DNA of 64,000 nt from Vitreimonas flagellata (GTDB lineage Bacteria; Pseudomonadota; Alphaproteobacteria; Caulobacterales; Aquidulcibacteraceae): assembly GCF_004634425.1 (NCBI RefSeq), contig NZ_SBJL01000005.1:186001-250000 (forward strand), given 5' to 3'. Each line of letters opens with the position of its first letter. The stretch's first letter is position 1. This document shows, one piece after another, positions 44,701 through 53,400 of this stretch. The translations under genes and the position numbers were made by a program. The notes under the pieces were generated by a model. That model saw only the letters and a list, made by a program, of their open reading frames with translations, was not told the DNA's origin and ran no database searches.

Positions 44701-45540
44701 ATGCTCCTGAACAAGAATTTCGCGGCCGTCGCCGCCATCGCCATGACGGCGCTTACCATTTCAGCGGCGTACGATGACGCCGACGCCCGCACCCGCCGCG
44801 CGCAAGGCCAAATCGCCACTCAACGCGGCACGTTTACGGGCGCGGCCGAAACCGTGCGCGAACGTGGCTCACGCTCGCGCGACAGCAGCGTCACCGGCCC
44901 CAATGGCCGCACACGCTCCACGCAAGATGATCGCGCCTGGAGCCGCGAGAACGGCACATATACGCACGATCGCACAATGACCTACGCCAACGGCACGCAG
45001 CGCAGCGTCGATACGGACGTGTTGCGCACGGGCGAGGGCACGTATTCCGCGTCGCGCGAAGTCACCGGCCGTAACGGCGAAACCCGTATCCAAACGGGCG
45101 ACTTCACCGCCACGCAAACCGAAACCGGCCGCACCATCAGCGGTGATATCAACACCACGCACGCGGGCCAGATCGATTATCAACGCGACGTCTCGCGCCA
45201 AGACGGCGTGCGCAGCGTGAATTCGTCCGCCACGTTCGAAGACGGCACATCGATAAATCGCGCCTCGAACGCATCATGCGCCGCTGGTTCATGCTCATCC
45301 TCTGGCGTGATCACCAATCGCGACGGCGGCCAAACCAGCTGGGATCAGACCCGCACCCGGACCGAAACCGGCGCCACGCGCTCGCGCGATGTGACCTACG
45401 CCGACGGTACGACCCGCTCGGTCGATCAAGAGCGCGTCGGCAATGGCGACGGCACGGGCGTGGTCTCGCGCACCATCACCGGCCGCGACGGCGAAACCCG
45501 TACGCAGACTGGCGAATACCAGGTGAGCCGCGAGCCTTGA
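44701..45540 (+). CDS. Secreted Thr/Arg/Gly-rich repeat protein
   Basis: This 279-residue protein has a signal peptide (AAVAAIAMTALTISAA). The mature part is very polar and built from imperfect repeats: residues 89-133 and 226-273 align, with Y-A-(N/D)-G-T-x-R-S-V-D followed by TGR(N/D)GETR(I/T)QTG(D/E)(F/Y). Sequence between them is a more diverged copy. Such Gly-Asn/Asp-Gly turn repeats suggest an extended beta structure, possibly cell-surface or matrix associated. I do not recognise a named family. ATG 44701 follows GAGAGGG. A terminator follows at 45585-45619. Confidence 0.78.
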   Translation: MLLNKNFAAVAAIAMTALTISAAYDDADARTRRAQGQIATQRGTFTGAAETVRERGSRSRDSSVTGPNGRTRSTQDDRAWSRENGTYTHDRTMTYANGTQRSVDTDVLRTGEGTYSASREVTGRNGETRIQTGDFTATQTETGRTISGDINTTHAGQIDYQRDVSRQDGVRSVNSSATFEDGTSINRASNASCAAGSCSSSGVITNRDGGQTSWDQTRTRTETGATRSRDVTYADGTTRSVDQERVGNGDGTGVVSRTITGRDGETRTQTGEYQVSREP

Positions 45541-45584
45541 TTTAGCTCCGGCGCGCCCTCCCGCTCCCAAATGCGCGCCCATCA

Positions 45585-45619
45585 GCGGCCCGGCCCCACC
45601 AGCCGGGCCGCTTCTTTTT
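45585..45619 (+). terminator. Rho-independent terminator after the repeat protein gene
   Basis: A perfect 10-bp stem GCGGCCCGGC / GCCGGGCCGC with a 7-base loop is followed by TTCTTTTT. Confidence 0.88.
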
Positions 45620-45648
45620 CGCCACGCTTGCGCGCACAATCGCGGGCG

Positions 45649-46125
45649 ATGGCGGATTTCATGCCCACCTGGGGCCGGCGCGCGCTGACGCCTGGCGAAA
45701 TCAAGCTCGGCCGCACCATGTTCGGCGACGAGATCGATTGGCCGCGGGTGCGCGTGCTGCAGGCGCCGCGCGCTTTGGGCTTCGGCGCGATGGTGCCGCG
45801 TGGCCATACGATCGTGTTTTCGCGCTGGCGCGCGCGTCGCGATTTCGCGTCGGCCTCGATCGATGAGCAGGGCTGGTTCGTGCACGAACTCACGCACGTC
45901 TGGCAGGCCGCGAAAGGCGTGGTGCTCGCCGGCGCTAAATTGCGCGCGCTCGGCAAGGGCGCCTATCGCTACAAGCCGCTGCCGCAGAAGCTAGGCAAGT
46001 ACAACATCGAACGCCAAGCCGAAATCGCGCGGCATCTCTTCCTCGCCCGCAACAACTATCGCGAGCAGGGCATGCCGGACGCGGATTGGTTAGAAGCGAC
46101 GTGGCCTATTCGCTCTTCAGCGTGA
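45649..46125 (+). CDS. vgr-related protein with HExxH motif
   Basis: This 158-residue protein starts MADFMPTWGRRALTPGE and contains WFVHELTHVWQAAKG, a zinc HExxH motif. Short proteins like this are annotated 'vgr related' in alphaproteobacteria and resemble the DUF4157 metallopeptidase-like domain; the name does not imply a type VI secretion system, and none is here. No signal peptide is visible. The start at 45649 is the first Met after the upstream terminator. The end overlaps the convergent 75-residue gene by 20 bases. Confidence 0.75.
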   Translation: MADFMPTWGRRALTPGEIKLGRTMFGDEIDWPRVRVLQAPRALGFGAMVPRGHTIVFSRWRARRDFASASIDEQGWFVHELTHVWQAAKGVVLAGAKLRALGKGAYRYKPLPQKLGKYNIERQAEIARHLFLARNNYREQGMPDADWLEATWPIRSSA

Positions 46126-46333
46126 ACTCGCCAGCGCGCGCCCGCGCCGGCAACGTCTCACAGAAGCCAGCGACGGCTTCCGCGCCGTGCCGATCCACCA
46201 TATCCGCTAGCGCCGCATAGATCGCGACCGATGCGATCACTTCAGGCTCGGCGCCTTCCGCGAGTGCTGCTTCCCACGCATCGAGGATCAGCGCCAAGGC
46301 GCGGCTTTTCTTGTCGGTGTCGACGTCCGCCAT
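46106..46333 (-). CDS. Hypothetical 75-residue helical protein
   Basis: This small soluble protein is mostly helical and Ala/Glu-rich (DTDKKSRALALILDAWEAAL and PEVIASVAIYAALADMVDRHG). Its ATG overlaps the stop of the upstream TIGR02301 gene (TGATG), which supports it as a real coupled gene. I do not recognise a family. Confidence 0.75.
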   Translation of the reverse strand: MADVDTDKKSRALALILDAWEAALAEGAEPEVIASVAIYAALADMVDRHGAEAVAGFCETLPARARAGEFTLKSE

Positions 46334-46737
46334 CAGTTGGAGTGCCGCGCGCGCAGGCCTTGCGCGACGCGAACGCCGCGGGCGCGCAATTCAGCTTCCA
46401 TCTGCCGCGTGGTCTGATCGCAGACGGGGAAACGCGCTTCCTCGTTGCGATAGCCGCGATTGAAGCCTTCGACGAGCAGGGCGTTGTAGCTCGGCTCACG
46501 CTCGATCACGCCGCGCATATAATCGCGCCAGCGTTGGTCGCCGCGCCCATCGCACAAGATGCGCAAATAGTGCGAGCCGCCCAGCACCTCGGAGAGCTCA
46601 ACGAGCTGAGCGCGATACCATTCCTCGCCGCGAACAGGTTCACCTGGGCGCGGCTGGGCGGGCTGCTGCTGCGCGAACGCAGGCGCAGCCAACGCGGCGG
46701 CAAGCACGAAGGCACAGGCAAGAGCGCGGATCGTCAT
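46333..46737 (-). CDS. TIGR02301 family exported protein
   Basis: This 134-residue protein has a signal peptide ending APAFAQ. The mature part contains YRAQLVELSEVLGGSHYLR, ILCDGRGDQRWRDYM, FNRGYRNEEARFPVC, as I recall for TIGR02301, a conserved alphaproteobacterial family of unknown function. Two Cys are present and may pair. It lies between the amidase gene (46 bp upstream) and the coupled 75-residue gene, all on the same strand. Confidence 0.85.
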   Translation of the reverse strand: MTIRALACAFVLAAALAAPAFAQQQPAQPRPGEPVRGEEWYRAQLVELSEVLGGSHYLRILCDGRGDQRWRDYMRGVIEREPSYNALLVEGFNRGYRNEEARFPVCDQTTRQMEAELRARGVRVAQGLRARHSN

Positions 46738-46783
46738 GGCTTCCCGGTAAAATCCAAACGGGGCGGGAGTATGGAATTCAAAC

Positions 46784-48280
46784 TCAGCCCGCGTTCACCC
46801 CAGGGCGCCGGCTGGCCCAAGGTCTAGCCTGTTCCAGCTCATACGCCAGTTCCAAAAGGCGCCGTTCCTGGCCCTTGGCGGCCGAGAAATGCGAGCCGAT
46901 CGGCAACCCGGACGCCGACCACGAAAGCGGCACACTCATCGCCGGCGCGCCTGCCACGTTCTGAAGCGGCGTGTAGCCGACATAATCCGGCAGCGTCTCG
47001 AACACGGCGATCCCACGCGGACCGCCGATCTGGCCGAGCGGCACGGGCGGCTTGCCCAGCACCGGCGTCAGCATCACGTCCACATCCGCGAACATGGCTT
47101 CGTACTGCGCTTCGACCGCCCGCAGACGCACGATCGCCGCTTCCAAAGCCGCGGGGCCTTGCTGGCGGAAATGATTGGCCAGATCGATCGTCAGCGGCTC
47201 AAGCAATTGATCGAGCGGCGCGTCCGGCGCCTGGCTTTGCACCAGCCCCACAACTTCCGCCGCGCCCGCCGCCCAAAGCAACGTGAAGTCGTCACTGAAC
47301 TGGCGCCCGTTCACGCCGGCGCGCTGTTCGCGCACGTGGTGGCCAAGCGAGCGGCAGAGCTCCGCCACGTCCTCGATCGCGGCGCGCACTTCCGGATCGG
47401 GCTCGTTGCCGAGCGCGTTCGGGATATCGACGATGATGCGCAGACGTTGCGTGCTCGGCCCTGCAACCACGCCGACCGGAGAGAACGTAGCGCCTGCGCC
47501 GGTTTGCTCGGTCGCTGCAAGCCAGGCCGCGCTATCACGCACGCTGATCGCCTCGCAGCCATTCACCGAAATATCGATGCCGCTATCGGGGCGTCCGCCC
47601 AACACGCTCCGTCCGCGAGACGCCTTCAAGCCAAACAAGCCGTTGCACGATGCGGGAATCCGGATTGAACCGCCGCCGTCGCTTGCATGTGCGATCGGCA
47701 CAACGCGCGCCGCCACCGCCACGGCCGCGCCGCCCGAAGAACCGCCCGATGAGCGCGTCACATCCCACGGATTGAGCGTGTCGCCATTGCTCAGCGTTTC
47801 GGTGGTGGCGGTTAAGCCGAATTCCGGCGTGGTCGATTTGCCGAATGGCACCAGGCCCGCCGCCAGCAACGCATCCATGTAAGGTGGCTGCTCGGCGGCG
47901 ACATTGCTGGCGAAGGCGCGGCTGCCGTACTTGGTCGGCTGGCCGGTCATCGGCATCAGATCTTTGATCAAAGTCGGTACGCCGGCGAACGGCCCGGCTA
48001 AGCGCTCAGCCGCGCGTGTGCGGCCGTATTCAAGCATCGGCGTTGCAACAAAATTCAATTGCCCGTTCACACGCTCGCTGCGCGCGATTGCGGCTTCGAG
48101 CGCTTCTTGCGGCGTGATCTCACCGGCGCGAATGCGCGCGGCCACACCGGTCGCGTCGCTATCGCCCAGCGCGTCATTCGACACGGAGGAGGGCTGCGGC
48201 GCGCCTTCGCCGGCGCATCCCGCAACCATCGCGCTCATAGCGGCGGCGTTCGCCATCAAGGCGCGGCGTGAAAATTTCAT
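46784..48280 (-). CDS. Amidase-signature enzyme, exported
   Basis: This 498-residue amidase has the Ser-Ser-Lys catalytic set in FAGVPTLIKDLMP, TRSSGGSSGGAAVAVAA and HASDGGGSIRIPASCNGL. The N-terminus MKFSRRALMANAAAMSAMVAGC combines a twin-Arg-like start with a lipobox-like VAGC, so export is likely. Related enzymes hydrolyse linear or cyclic amides, such as 6-aminohexanoate oligomers; the substrate cannot be told here. A second exported amidase lies at 55713-57323. It is divergent from the TlyA-like gene. Confidence 0.88.
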   Translation of the reverse strand: MKFSRRALMANAAAMSAMVAGCAGEGAPQPSSVSNDALGDSDATGVAARIRAGEITPQEALEAAIARSERVNGQLNFVATPMLEYGRTRAAERLAGPFAGVPTLIKDLMPMTGQPTKYGSRAFASNVAAEQPPYMDALLAAGLVPFGKSTTPEFGLTATTETLSNGDTLNPWDVTRSSGGSSGGAAVAVAARVVPIAHASDGGGSIRIPASCNGLFGLKASRGRSVLGGRPDSGIDISVNGCEAISVRDSAAWLAATEQTGAGATFSPVGVVAGPSTQRLRIIVDIPNALGNEPDPEVRAAIEDVAELCRSLGHHVREQRAGVNGRQFSDDFTLLWAAGAAEVVGLVQSQAPDAPLDQLLEPLTIDLANHFRQQGPAALEAAIVRLRAVEAQYEAMFADVDVMLTPVLGKPPVPLGQIGGPRGIAVFETLPDYVGYTPLQNVAGAPAMSVPLSWSASGLPIGSHFSAAKGQERRLLELAYELEQARPWASRRPGVNAG

Positions 48281-48394
48281 AATGGTCTCCCCTCGCGCCG
48301 CGCTCGTCCCGGCGCGGCTTGGGCGGCAGACTTGCCCGTACGGCGCCGCCGATCAAGGCTTGCCTCAACGGCAAGCGCGCGTCACGAGAGCGCG

Positions 48395-49114
48395 ATGACC
48401 CGGATGCGCGCCGATCTCCTGCTTGTCGCGCGCGGCCTCGCCGAGAGCCGCGCCAAAGCGCGCGCCGCGATCGAAGCAGGCGGCGTCACCGCCAATGGCG
48501 CGCCTGTGGAAAAGCCCGCCGATCTGATCGCCGAGGATGCCGCACTCGAACTCATCCTGCCGCACCCCTGGGTGTCGCGTGGCGGTGTAAAATTGGCGGC
48601 GGCTTTGGATGCGTTCGGCATTGATCCGGCAGGACGCATCTGTCTCGATGTCGGCGCTTCAACCGGCGGCTTCACGCACGTGCTGCTGTCGCGTGGCGCG
48701 GCACGCGTTTACGCAGTCGATGTCGGCCAAGGCCAATTGCACGCAAGCCTGCGCGACGATCCGCGCGTAACCAATCTCGAACGCACCGACGCGCGCACGC
48801 TGACGCGCGAACTCATACCTGAGACGTCTACGCTCATCGTCTGCGACGCCAGCTTCATCGGCGCCGCCAAAGTGCTCGCCACGCCGCTCTCGCTCGCCGC
48901 CGAGCGCGCCGATCTGGTCACGCTCATCAAACCGCAATTCGAAACGGGTCCCGGTCACGGCGGTCTGCCCAGCGAAGACATCGCCCGCGCCGCCGCACAA
49001 GAAGCGATCGTTGCGCTCGATGGCCTGCACGGCTTCCGCATCGTGCGCGCCATCGACTCCCCAATCCGCGGCGGCGACGGCAATCTCGAACTCCTCGCGC
49101 ACGCGCAACGCTAA
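48395..49114 (+). CDS. TlyA family rRNA 2'-O-methyltransferase
   Basis: This 239-residue protein combines an N-terminal S4-like RNA-binding domain (RADLLLVARGLAESRAKARAA, with GGVTANG) and an FtsJ-like methyltransferase domain (ICLDVGASTGGFTHVLLSRG, then YAVDVGQGQL and LIKPQFETGPGHGG). TlyA methylates cytidines in 16S and/or 23S rRNA; the short form acts only on 23S rRNA in some bacteria. The older name 'hemolysin' is not supported. ATG 48395 follows a GAGAG sequence. A dispersed repeat begins directly after the stop. Confidence 0.9.
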   Translation: MTRMRADLLLVARGLAESRAKARAAIEAGGVTANGAPVEKPADLIAEDAALELILPHPWVSRGGVKLAAALDAFGIDPAGRICLDVGASTGGFTHVLLSRGAARVYAVDVGQGQLHASLRDDPRVTNLERTDARTLTRELIPETSTLIVCDASFIGAAKVLATPLSLAAERADLVTLIKPQFETGPGHGGLPSEDIARAAAQEAIVALDGLHGFRIVRAIDSPIRGGDGNLELLAHAQR

Positions 49115-49240
49115 CACCTCCCCCGTTTACGGGGGAGGTGGCGAGCCAAGCGAGACGGAGTGGGCAAGTCCGGCAAACGCCCGCGCCATCTCGCCCCCTC
49201 AGTCGCTTACGCAACAGCTCCCCCGTAAACGGGGGAGCTG
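49115..49240. repeat. Dispersed intergenic repeat, copy 2
   Basis: The element has hairpin arms at both ends: CTCCCCCGTTTACGGGGGAG on the left and CTCCCCCGTAAACGGGGGAG on the right. The middle contains GCGAGACGGAGTGGGC and CCCCCTCAGTCGC. It starts immediately after the TlyA stop and could serve as its transcription terminator. The same plan is seen, more diverged, at 18733-18845. Confidence 0.75.
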
Positions 49241-49254
49241 TTTGGACGCGCCAC

Positions 49255-49288
49255 AAAAAAATGACCCCGGCGTTCTCACGCCGGGGTC
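49255..49288 (-). terminator. Rho-independent terminator of the glycine-zipper gene
   Basis: On the minus strand a 10-bp perfect stem GACCCCGGCG / CGCCGGGGTC closes a 6-base loop and is followed by a run of seven T. Confidence 0.88.
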
Positions 49289-49320
49289 AGGCATGTGTAC
49301 GAGGGTTCGTACTATGGAGA

Positions 49321-49866
49321 TCAATAATCCGGGCGCCAGACGCCGTCCGAGCCGCGGCACATCATGACGTCCTCGCGATACTCGCGGCCGTACGGGTCGC
49401 GCACAATTTGCTCGCCCATGCGGCAGTCGCGATTGTCACGGCGATAGTCCGACTGACGATACGGGCCGCCATAGAGGCCGCTGTCGTCGCCCGAGCGATA
49501 GGGGTCGTACTCGTTGTACTGGTTCGACTGGCCGTAATACGGGTCGTAATCGCCTTGCGGGACCTGGCCGCATTGCGCCGAGGTGCGGCCAATCGCGCCG
49601 CCGGCCGTCGCGCCGACCACCGCGCCCAAAAGCGCGCCTTCGCCACGCACGCCGCGATCTGCGACCTCACGGCCGAGCAGGGCGCCGGCGATACCGCCGA
49701 TCAGCGCCCCGGTGACGGTGCGGTTGTTGCGGGATTGCTGGCACTGTTGCTGGTTGGCGACGTGCGCATCGTGATAGGTGGGGTATTGCTGCGCGGCGGC
49801 GGGCTGAACCGCGCCCATAAGGGCGACCGCCATGGCCGTTGCGGCGAAGAAAGCTTGACCTCGCAT
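49321..49866 (-). CDS. Glycine-zipper exported protein
   Basis: This 181-residue protein has a signal peptide (ATAMAVALMGAVQPAAAQ). A glycine-zipper region (VTGALIGGIAGALLGREVAD and GALLGAVVGATAGGAIG) is followed by a Tyr/Asp/Arg-rich tail (DYDPYYGQSNQYNEYDPY). Glycine zippers of this kind occur in outer-membrane lipoproteins and pore-like proteins; the role here is unknown. The C-terminal Cys-containing part (EDVMMCRGSDGVWRP) resembles a small conserved domain. It has its own terminator. Confidence 0.82.
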   Translation of the reverse strand: MRGQAFFAATAMAVALMGAVQPAAAQQYPTYHDAHVANQQQCQQSRNNRTVTGALIGGIAGALLGREVADRGVRGEGALLGAVVGATAGGAIGRTSAQCGQVPQGDYDPYYGQSNQYNEYDPYRSGDDSGLYGGPYRQSDYRRDNRDCRMGEQIVRDPYGREYREDVMMCRGSDGVWRPDY

Positions 49867-49919
49867 GATGCGCTCCTGTCTGTCGGCCCGGAACTAAGCA
49901 GAGGCTACCTGAACGGCGC

Positions 49920-51230
49920 ATGAAGCGAGTCCACCGCATGTCGAGGAGCCGGCCGAACCAGGCCGGGGGCCGTGCGCCGCCTGCGCCTGAGGAGAGAATC
50001 CTGGAGCTGACGGCTGTCGGTTCGCGCGGCGACGCCACCGCCGAAGGCGGCGCGGGGCTGATCTATGCGCCGTTCGCGCTGCCGGGGGAGAAGGTCCGCG
50101 CGCGCGTCGTCGGCGACCGCGCCGAGGTATTGGAGGTGCTTGAGCCCAGCGCCGAACGCCAGGCGCCCGCGTGCCGGCATTTCGGGCGATGCGGCGGCTG
50201 CCAGCTGCAACATTGGCAGGACGCGCCCTATCTCGATTGGAAACGCGCGCAAGTGCAGGACGCGCTCCACAAGCGCGGCTTTGGCGCCGTGCAAGTCGAG
50301 CCCACCATCGCGGCTTGGGGCGCAGGCCGCCGTCGCGCTGCGTTTCACGCCGCGCGCTTGGGCGGGCAAGTCCGCATCGGCTTTATCGAACGCGGCGGCG
50401 CCAAGCTCACGCCGATCAGCCAATGTCCAGTGCTGGCGGCGCCCCTCGAAGCGCTGGCGCTCAAACTGGGTCCGCTCGCGGAAATGACGCTGCCGCAGCG
50501 CGGCGAGATCACGATCCATTGTTTGCTCACCGACACCGGCATCGATGTCGCCGTGAAAGGCGCAGGCCGCGCGGAGCTTCTCCATCGCGCTGCACTCGAA
50601 GCGTTGAGCGCCATTGCCAACGAACTCGACCTTGCACGCCTCTCCATCGACGGCGAACCCATCGTCGAGCGCAAGAAGCCGCTGCTGCGCATGGGTAAGG
50701 CGATGGTCGCGCCGCCGCCGGGCGCATTCCTACAACCCACCGCCGCTGGCGAGGAAACACTCGCTCGCCTCGCGCTCGACGCCGTCAAAGGCTCGAACCG
50801 CGTCATCGATCTCTTCTCCGGCATCGGCACCTTCGCGCTGCGCATCGCCGAGCATGCGGAAGTCGTCGCCGCCGAAACCGACAATGAAATGCTGATCGCG
50901 CTGAAGAAGGCGTCGGACGGCGCAGGCGGCGCGTTGAAAGAGGTGAACACGCTACGCCGCGATCTGCTGCGCACGCCGATCTCCGCGCTCGAAATGAAAA
51001 AGTTCGACGGCGCCGTCATCGATCCCCCGCGCTCAGGCGCGCGTCTGCAAGCCGAGCAAATCGCGCGCGCGCCGATCCGCAAGCTGGCCTACGTCTCCTG
51101 CGATCCAGCGTCGTTTGCCCGCGACATCAAAGTGCTGATCGAGCACGGCTTCACGCTGACGCATGTGACGCCCGTCGATCAATTCCGCTGGAGCCCGCAC
51201 ACGGAAGTGGTAGGGGCCTTCGAGCGATGA
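49920..51230 (+). CDS. RNA uracil-C5 methyltransferase, RlmD/RumA-like
   Basis: This 436-residue SAM enzyme has an iron-sulfur cluster site (CRHFGRCGGCQLQHWQ, with a further Cys in SQCPVLAAP), a SAM site (VIDLFSGIGTFALRIAEH) and the catalytic motif YVSCDPASFARD with DPPRSG before it. It methylates uridine C5 in 23S rRNA (RlmC/RlmD) or tRNA (TrmA-like); the position cannot be decided. The N-terminus has ILELTAVGSRGDATAEGGAG, TRAM-like. Starts at 49920 and 49938 are both possible; neither has a strong Shine-Dalgarno. The end overlaps the next gene by 4 bases. Confidence 0.9.
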   Translation: MKRVHRMSRSRPNQAGGRAPPAPEERILELTAVGSRGDATAEGGAGLIYAPFALPGEKVRARVVGDRAEVLEVLEPSAERQAPACRHFGRCGGCQLQHWQDAPYLDWKRAQVQDALHKRGFGAVQVEPTIAAWGAGRRRAAFHAARLGGQVRIGFIERGGAKLTPISQCPVLAAPLEALALKLGPLAEMTLPQRGEITIHCLLTDTGIDVAVKGAGRAELLHRAALEALSAIANELDLARLSIDGEPIVERKKPLLRMGKAMVAPPPGAFLQPTAAGEETLARLALDAVKGSNRVIDLFSGIGTFALRIAEHAEVVAAETDNEMLIALKKASDGAGGALKEVNTLRRDLLRTPISALEMKKFDGAVIDPPRSGARLQAEQIARAPIRKLAYVSCDPASFARDIKVLIEHGFTLTHVTPVDQFRWSPHTEVVGAFER

Positions 51231-51790
51231 AAAAGATCACGCTGCTCGACCGCCGCAAAAAGCCAAAAGAGCCGGACGTCATCGCGCCGGAATTTTGGCG
51301 CACCAAGACGCTGGCGCAGATGAACGAAGCCGAGTGGGAAGCGCTCTGCGACCGCTGCTCCAAATGCTGCGTCATCAGCCTTGAAGATGCTGACAGCGGC
51401 GAACTCTATCGCACCGATGTGTCATGCAAATTGTTCGATACCGCCGCCTGCCAGTGCAGCGATTACGCGAATCGCAAAAAGTATGTGCCCGATTGCGTGA
51501 AGCTCACGCCCAAGAGCGTGCCCAAGCTCGATTGGTTGCCGCATACCTGCGCTTATCGGCTCGTCGCCGATGGCCGCGATCTCTATTGGTGGCACCCGCT
51601 GATCTCAGGCACGTTCGAGAGCGTGCACATCGCCAACGCCTCGGCCAAAAACAAAACCCGCCCCGAAGGCCGGCTCAAAACGCCGGGCCTAATGAAGCGC
51701 ATCATGAAATGGCCCGAACCTCTGGAAAAGCCGCCGAAAGGTTGGCGCAAGGCCAAAACGTCGCCTCGACGCGACGGCGCGGACGACTAA
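51227..51790 (+). CDS. YcgN family cysteine-cluster protein
   Basis: This 187-residue UPF0260 protein has a conserved Cys cluster in CDRCSKCCVISLEDADSGEL, with CKLFD, CQCSDY and DCVKLTP following, probably binding a metal or Fe-S centre. The function is unknown. The ATG overlaps the methyltransferase stop (ATGA). The basic C-terminal tail (PPKGWRKAKTSPRRDG) is extended compared with E. coli YcgN. Another methyltransferase gene follows after 10 bp. Confidence 0.9.
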   Translation: MKKITLLDRRKKPKEPDVIAPEFWRTKTLAQMNEAEWEALCDRCSKCCVISLEDADSGELYRTDVSCKLFDTAACQCSDYANRKKYVPDCVKLTPKSVPKLDWLPHTCAYRLVADGRDLYWWHPLISGTFESVHIANASAKNKTRPEGRLKTPGLMKRIMKWPEPLEKPPKGWRKAKTSPRRDGADD

Positions 51791-51800
51791 TATCTCCCCC

Positions 51801-52856
51801 ATGAGCTTGATGCGCGACATTGGCCGCGCGCGTTACGCCGCCGCTCAAGGCGCGCGCGTGGCCTGGTATCTCAGCCAGTATCTGCTGGCGCGCCGCATAT
51901 CCGGGCCGTTCGACCGACCGGGCGAGGCGAAATTCAAACCGCAAGCCGAGAGCGGTGATCCAACGCGCATTCGCGCCGCCTTCCTCGATCTCTTCGCCAA
52001 GGATCGCGCCAATATCGAAGCGGGGCTCTATCCCGCGCCGCAAGATGTACGGCTTGAGCGCGCCATCAGCGCGATGCGCAATTCAGTGAATTTCTTTCGC
52101 GATTTGCCGAAGGTCGATCAGCGCCGGCTTGAGCGCCACGGCACAGAAGTGCGTGCCCAGGCCAAAGGCGACGGCCGCTATCCGACGTATTATTTGCAGA
52201 ACTTCCACTACCAAACCGATGGCTGGCTCAGCGCCGATAGCGCCAAGCTCTACGACACGCAGGTCGAAATTCTGTTCGGCGGCGCGGCCGATGCGATGCG
52301 GCGCATCGCGATCGGTTCACTTGCGCGCGGCATCCGCGGCACAGATCAGCGTCGCGTGAAGCTTGTCGATCTCGCCTGCGGCAATGGTCGTTTCTTGCGC
52401 CAGGTGCTCTCCGCGTACCCGCGCATCAACGCCAGCGGTCTCGATCTCTCGCCGGCCTATTGCGAAGAGGCACGCAAGCGATTGAGCGACTGGAGCCAGG
52501 TCGAGATCATCAATGGCGCAGTGGAGCAGGCGCCGTTCGAGAATGCGAGTGTGGATGCGGCAACCTGCGTCTATCTCTTCCACGAATTGCCGCCGCGCGT
52601 GCGTCGGGATGCGGCGCGCGAGATCGGCCGCATCGTGAAACCAGGCGGCGTCTTCGTGCTGGCGGATTCAATCCAGACCGGCGACACCGCCGATCTTGAT
52701 CAGATGCTCGAATATTTCCCGATCGGCTTCCACGAGCCGTATTACGGGACGTATTTGAATGAGGATTTCACTGCGATGTTCGCCGAGCACGGCTTCGAAG
52801 TGGAGCAGAAGGAAACCGCATTTCTCACCAAGGTGACGCGCTTCCGTAAGCGCTAG
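51801..52856 (+). CDS. Class I SAM-dependent methyltransferase
   Basis: This 351-residue protein has a C-terminal SAM domain (KLVDLACGNGRFLRQVLSAYP, then NASGLDLSPAYCEEA and GRIVKPGGVFVLADSIQ). An N-terminal region of about 150 residues precedes it. It resembles UbiE/ArsM-type small-molecule methyltransferases; the substrate is not known. It is the third gene of the RNA-methyltransferase - YcgN run. Its 3' end overlaps a convergent gene by 32 bases. Confidence 0.85.
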   Translation: MSLMRDIGRARYAAAQGARVAWYLSQYLLARRISGPFDRPGEAKFKPQAESGDPTRIRAAFLDLFAKDRANIEAGLYPAPQDVRLERAISAMRNSVNFFRDLPKVDQRRLERHGTEVRAQAKGDGRYPTYYLQNFHYQTDGWLSADSAKLYDTQVEILFGGAADAMRRIAIGSLARGIRGTDQRRVKLVDLACGNGRFLRQVLSAYPRINASGLDLSPAYCEEARKRLSDWSQVEIINGAVEQAPFENASVDAATCVYLFHELPPRVRRDAAREIGRIVKPGGVFVLADSIQTGDTADLDQMLEYFPIGFHEPYYGTYLNEDFTAMFAEHGFEVEQKETAFLTKVTRFRKR

Positions 52857-53340
52857 AATCCTTGCCATCCGACACGGGCACGGCCTCGGCATAAACCGGC
52901 TCAGCGTCGTAAGGCTCTTGCGCGTAGGCATCGTCGGCGTACGCCGCATCATCTGAAGCGCTCGGCAACGCCGAGTACATTTCCGCAATCTCGCGCCGCA
53001 ATTCCTCTTCGGTCGGCCGGCGATAGGCGCTGAATTGCGTGTTCGTGGAGTCCGCTGCGCCGGCCAATTCGTCAGCCGCGTAACTGGTGTATTCGGCGTC
53101 GGTCGCGAATTCCTCGTCCCATGTGCGCGGGTGCGCTTGTGGCGCGAGGCTATCGCTCAGATCACGCGCGGCGACTTTGAAGAAGTTCGGCGTGTCCGCG
53201 TGCGCGCCGCGCTCGGTGGAGGGCAAGTCGAAGCCGCCCGTGACGAGCACATCCGATGCGGCGACCACGCCGATAGCGATCGCGCCGAACACGGCGCAGG
53301 CGAGCAGGCGTTCTTTCAAGACAGGGCGGTGTTCGAGCAT
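52825..53340 (-). CDS. Membrane-anchored hypothetical protein, paralogue B
   Basis: This 171-residue protein has one N-terminal membrane helix (LLACAVFGAIAIGVVAASDV) followed by VTGGFD and a long acidic, Tyr/Ala-rich periplasmic part (for example SYAADELAGAADSTN and DAAYADDAYAQEPYDAEP). The helix and the following TGG-x-D motif match the neighbouring gene at 53401-53886, so the two look like diverged duplicates. The function is unknown. GGAG lies 9 bases before the ATG. The 3' end overlaps the convergent methyltransferase gene. Confidence 0.75.
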   Translation of the reverse strand: MLEHRPVLKERLLACAVFGAIAIGVVAASDVLVTGGFDLPSTERGAHADTPNFFKVAARDLSDSLAPQAHPRTWDEEFATDAEYTSYAADELAGAADSTNTQFSAYRRPTEEELRREIAEMYSALPSASDDAAYADDAYAQEPYDAEPVYAEAVPVSDGKDSSAYGSASPW

Positions 53341-53400
53341 GACCGTGGTCTCCGCCCGAAAAACAGAGCAGAGCGCCAGCAGTTCCGCGCTGAACTGAAA

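Noticed and set aside
45649-46125. Type VI secretion (VgrG) component, suggested by the common name 'vgr related'
   Set aside because: The protein is 158 residues with an HExxH motif and no VgrG spike domains; no other T6SS gene is present.
48395-49114. Hemolysin, the older label for TlyA proteins
   Set aside because: Motifs are S4-like RNA binding plus an FtsJ-type SAM site, so an rRNA methyltransferase is the supported call.
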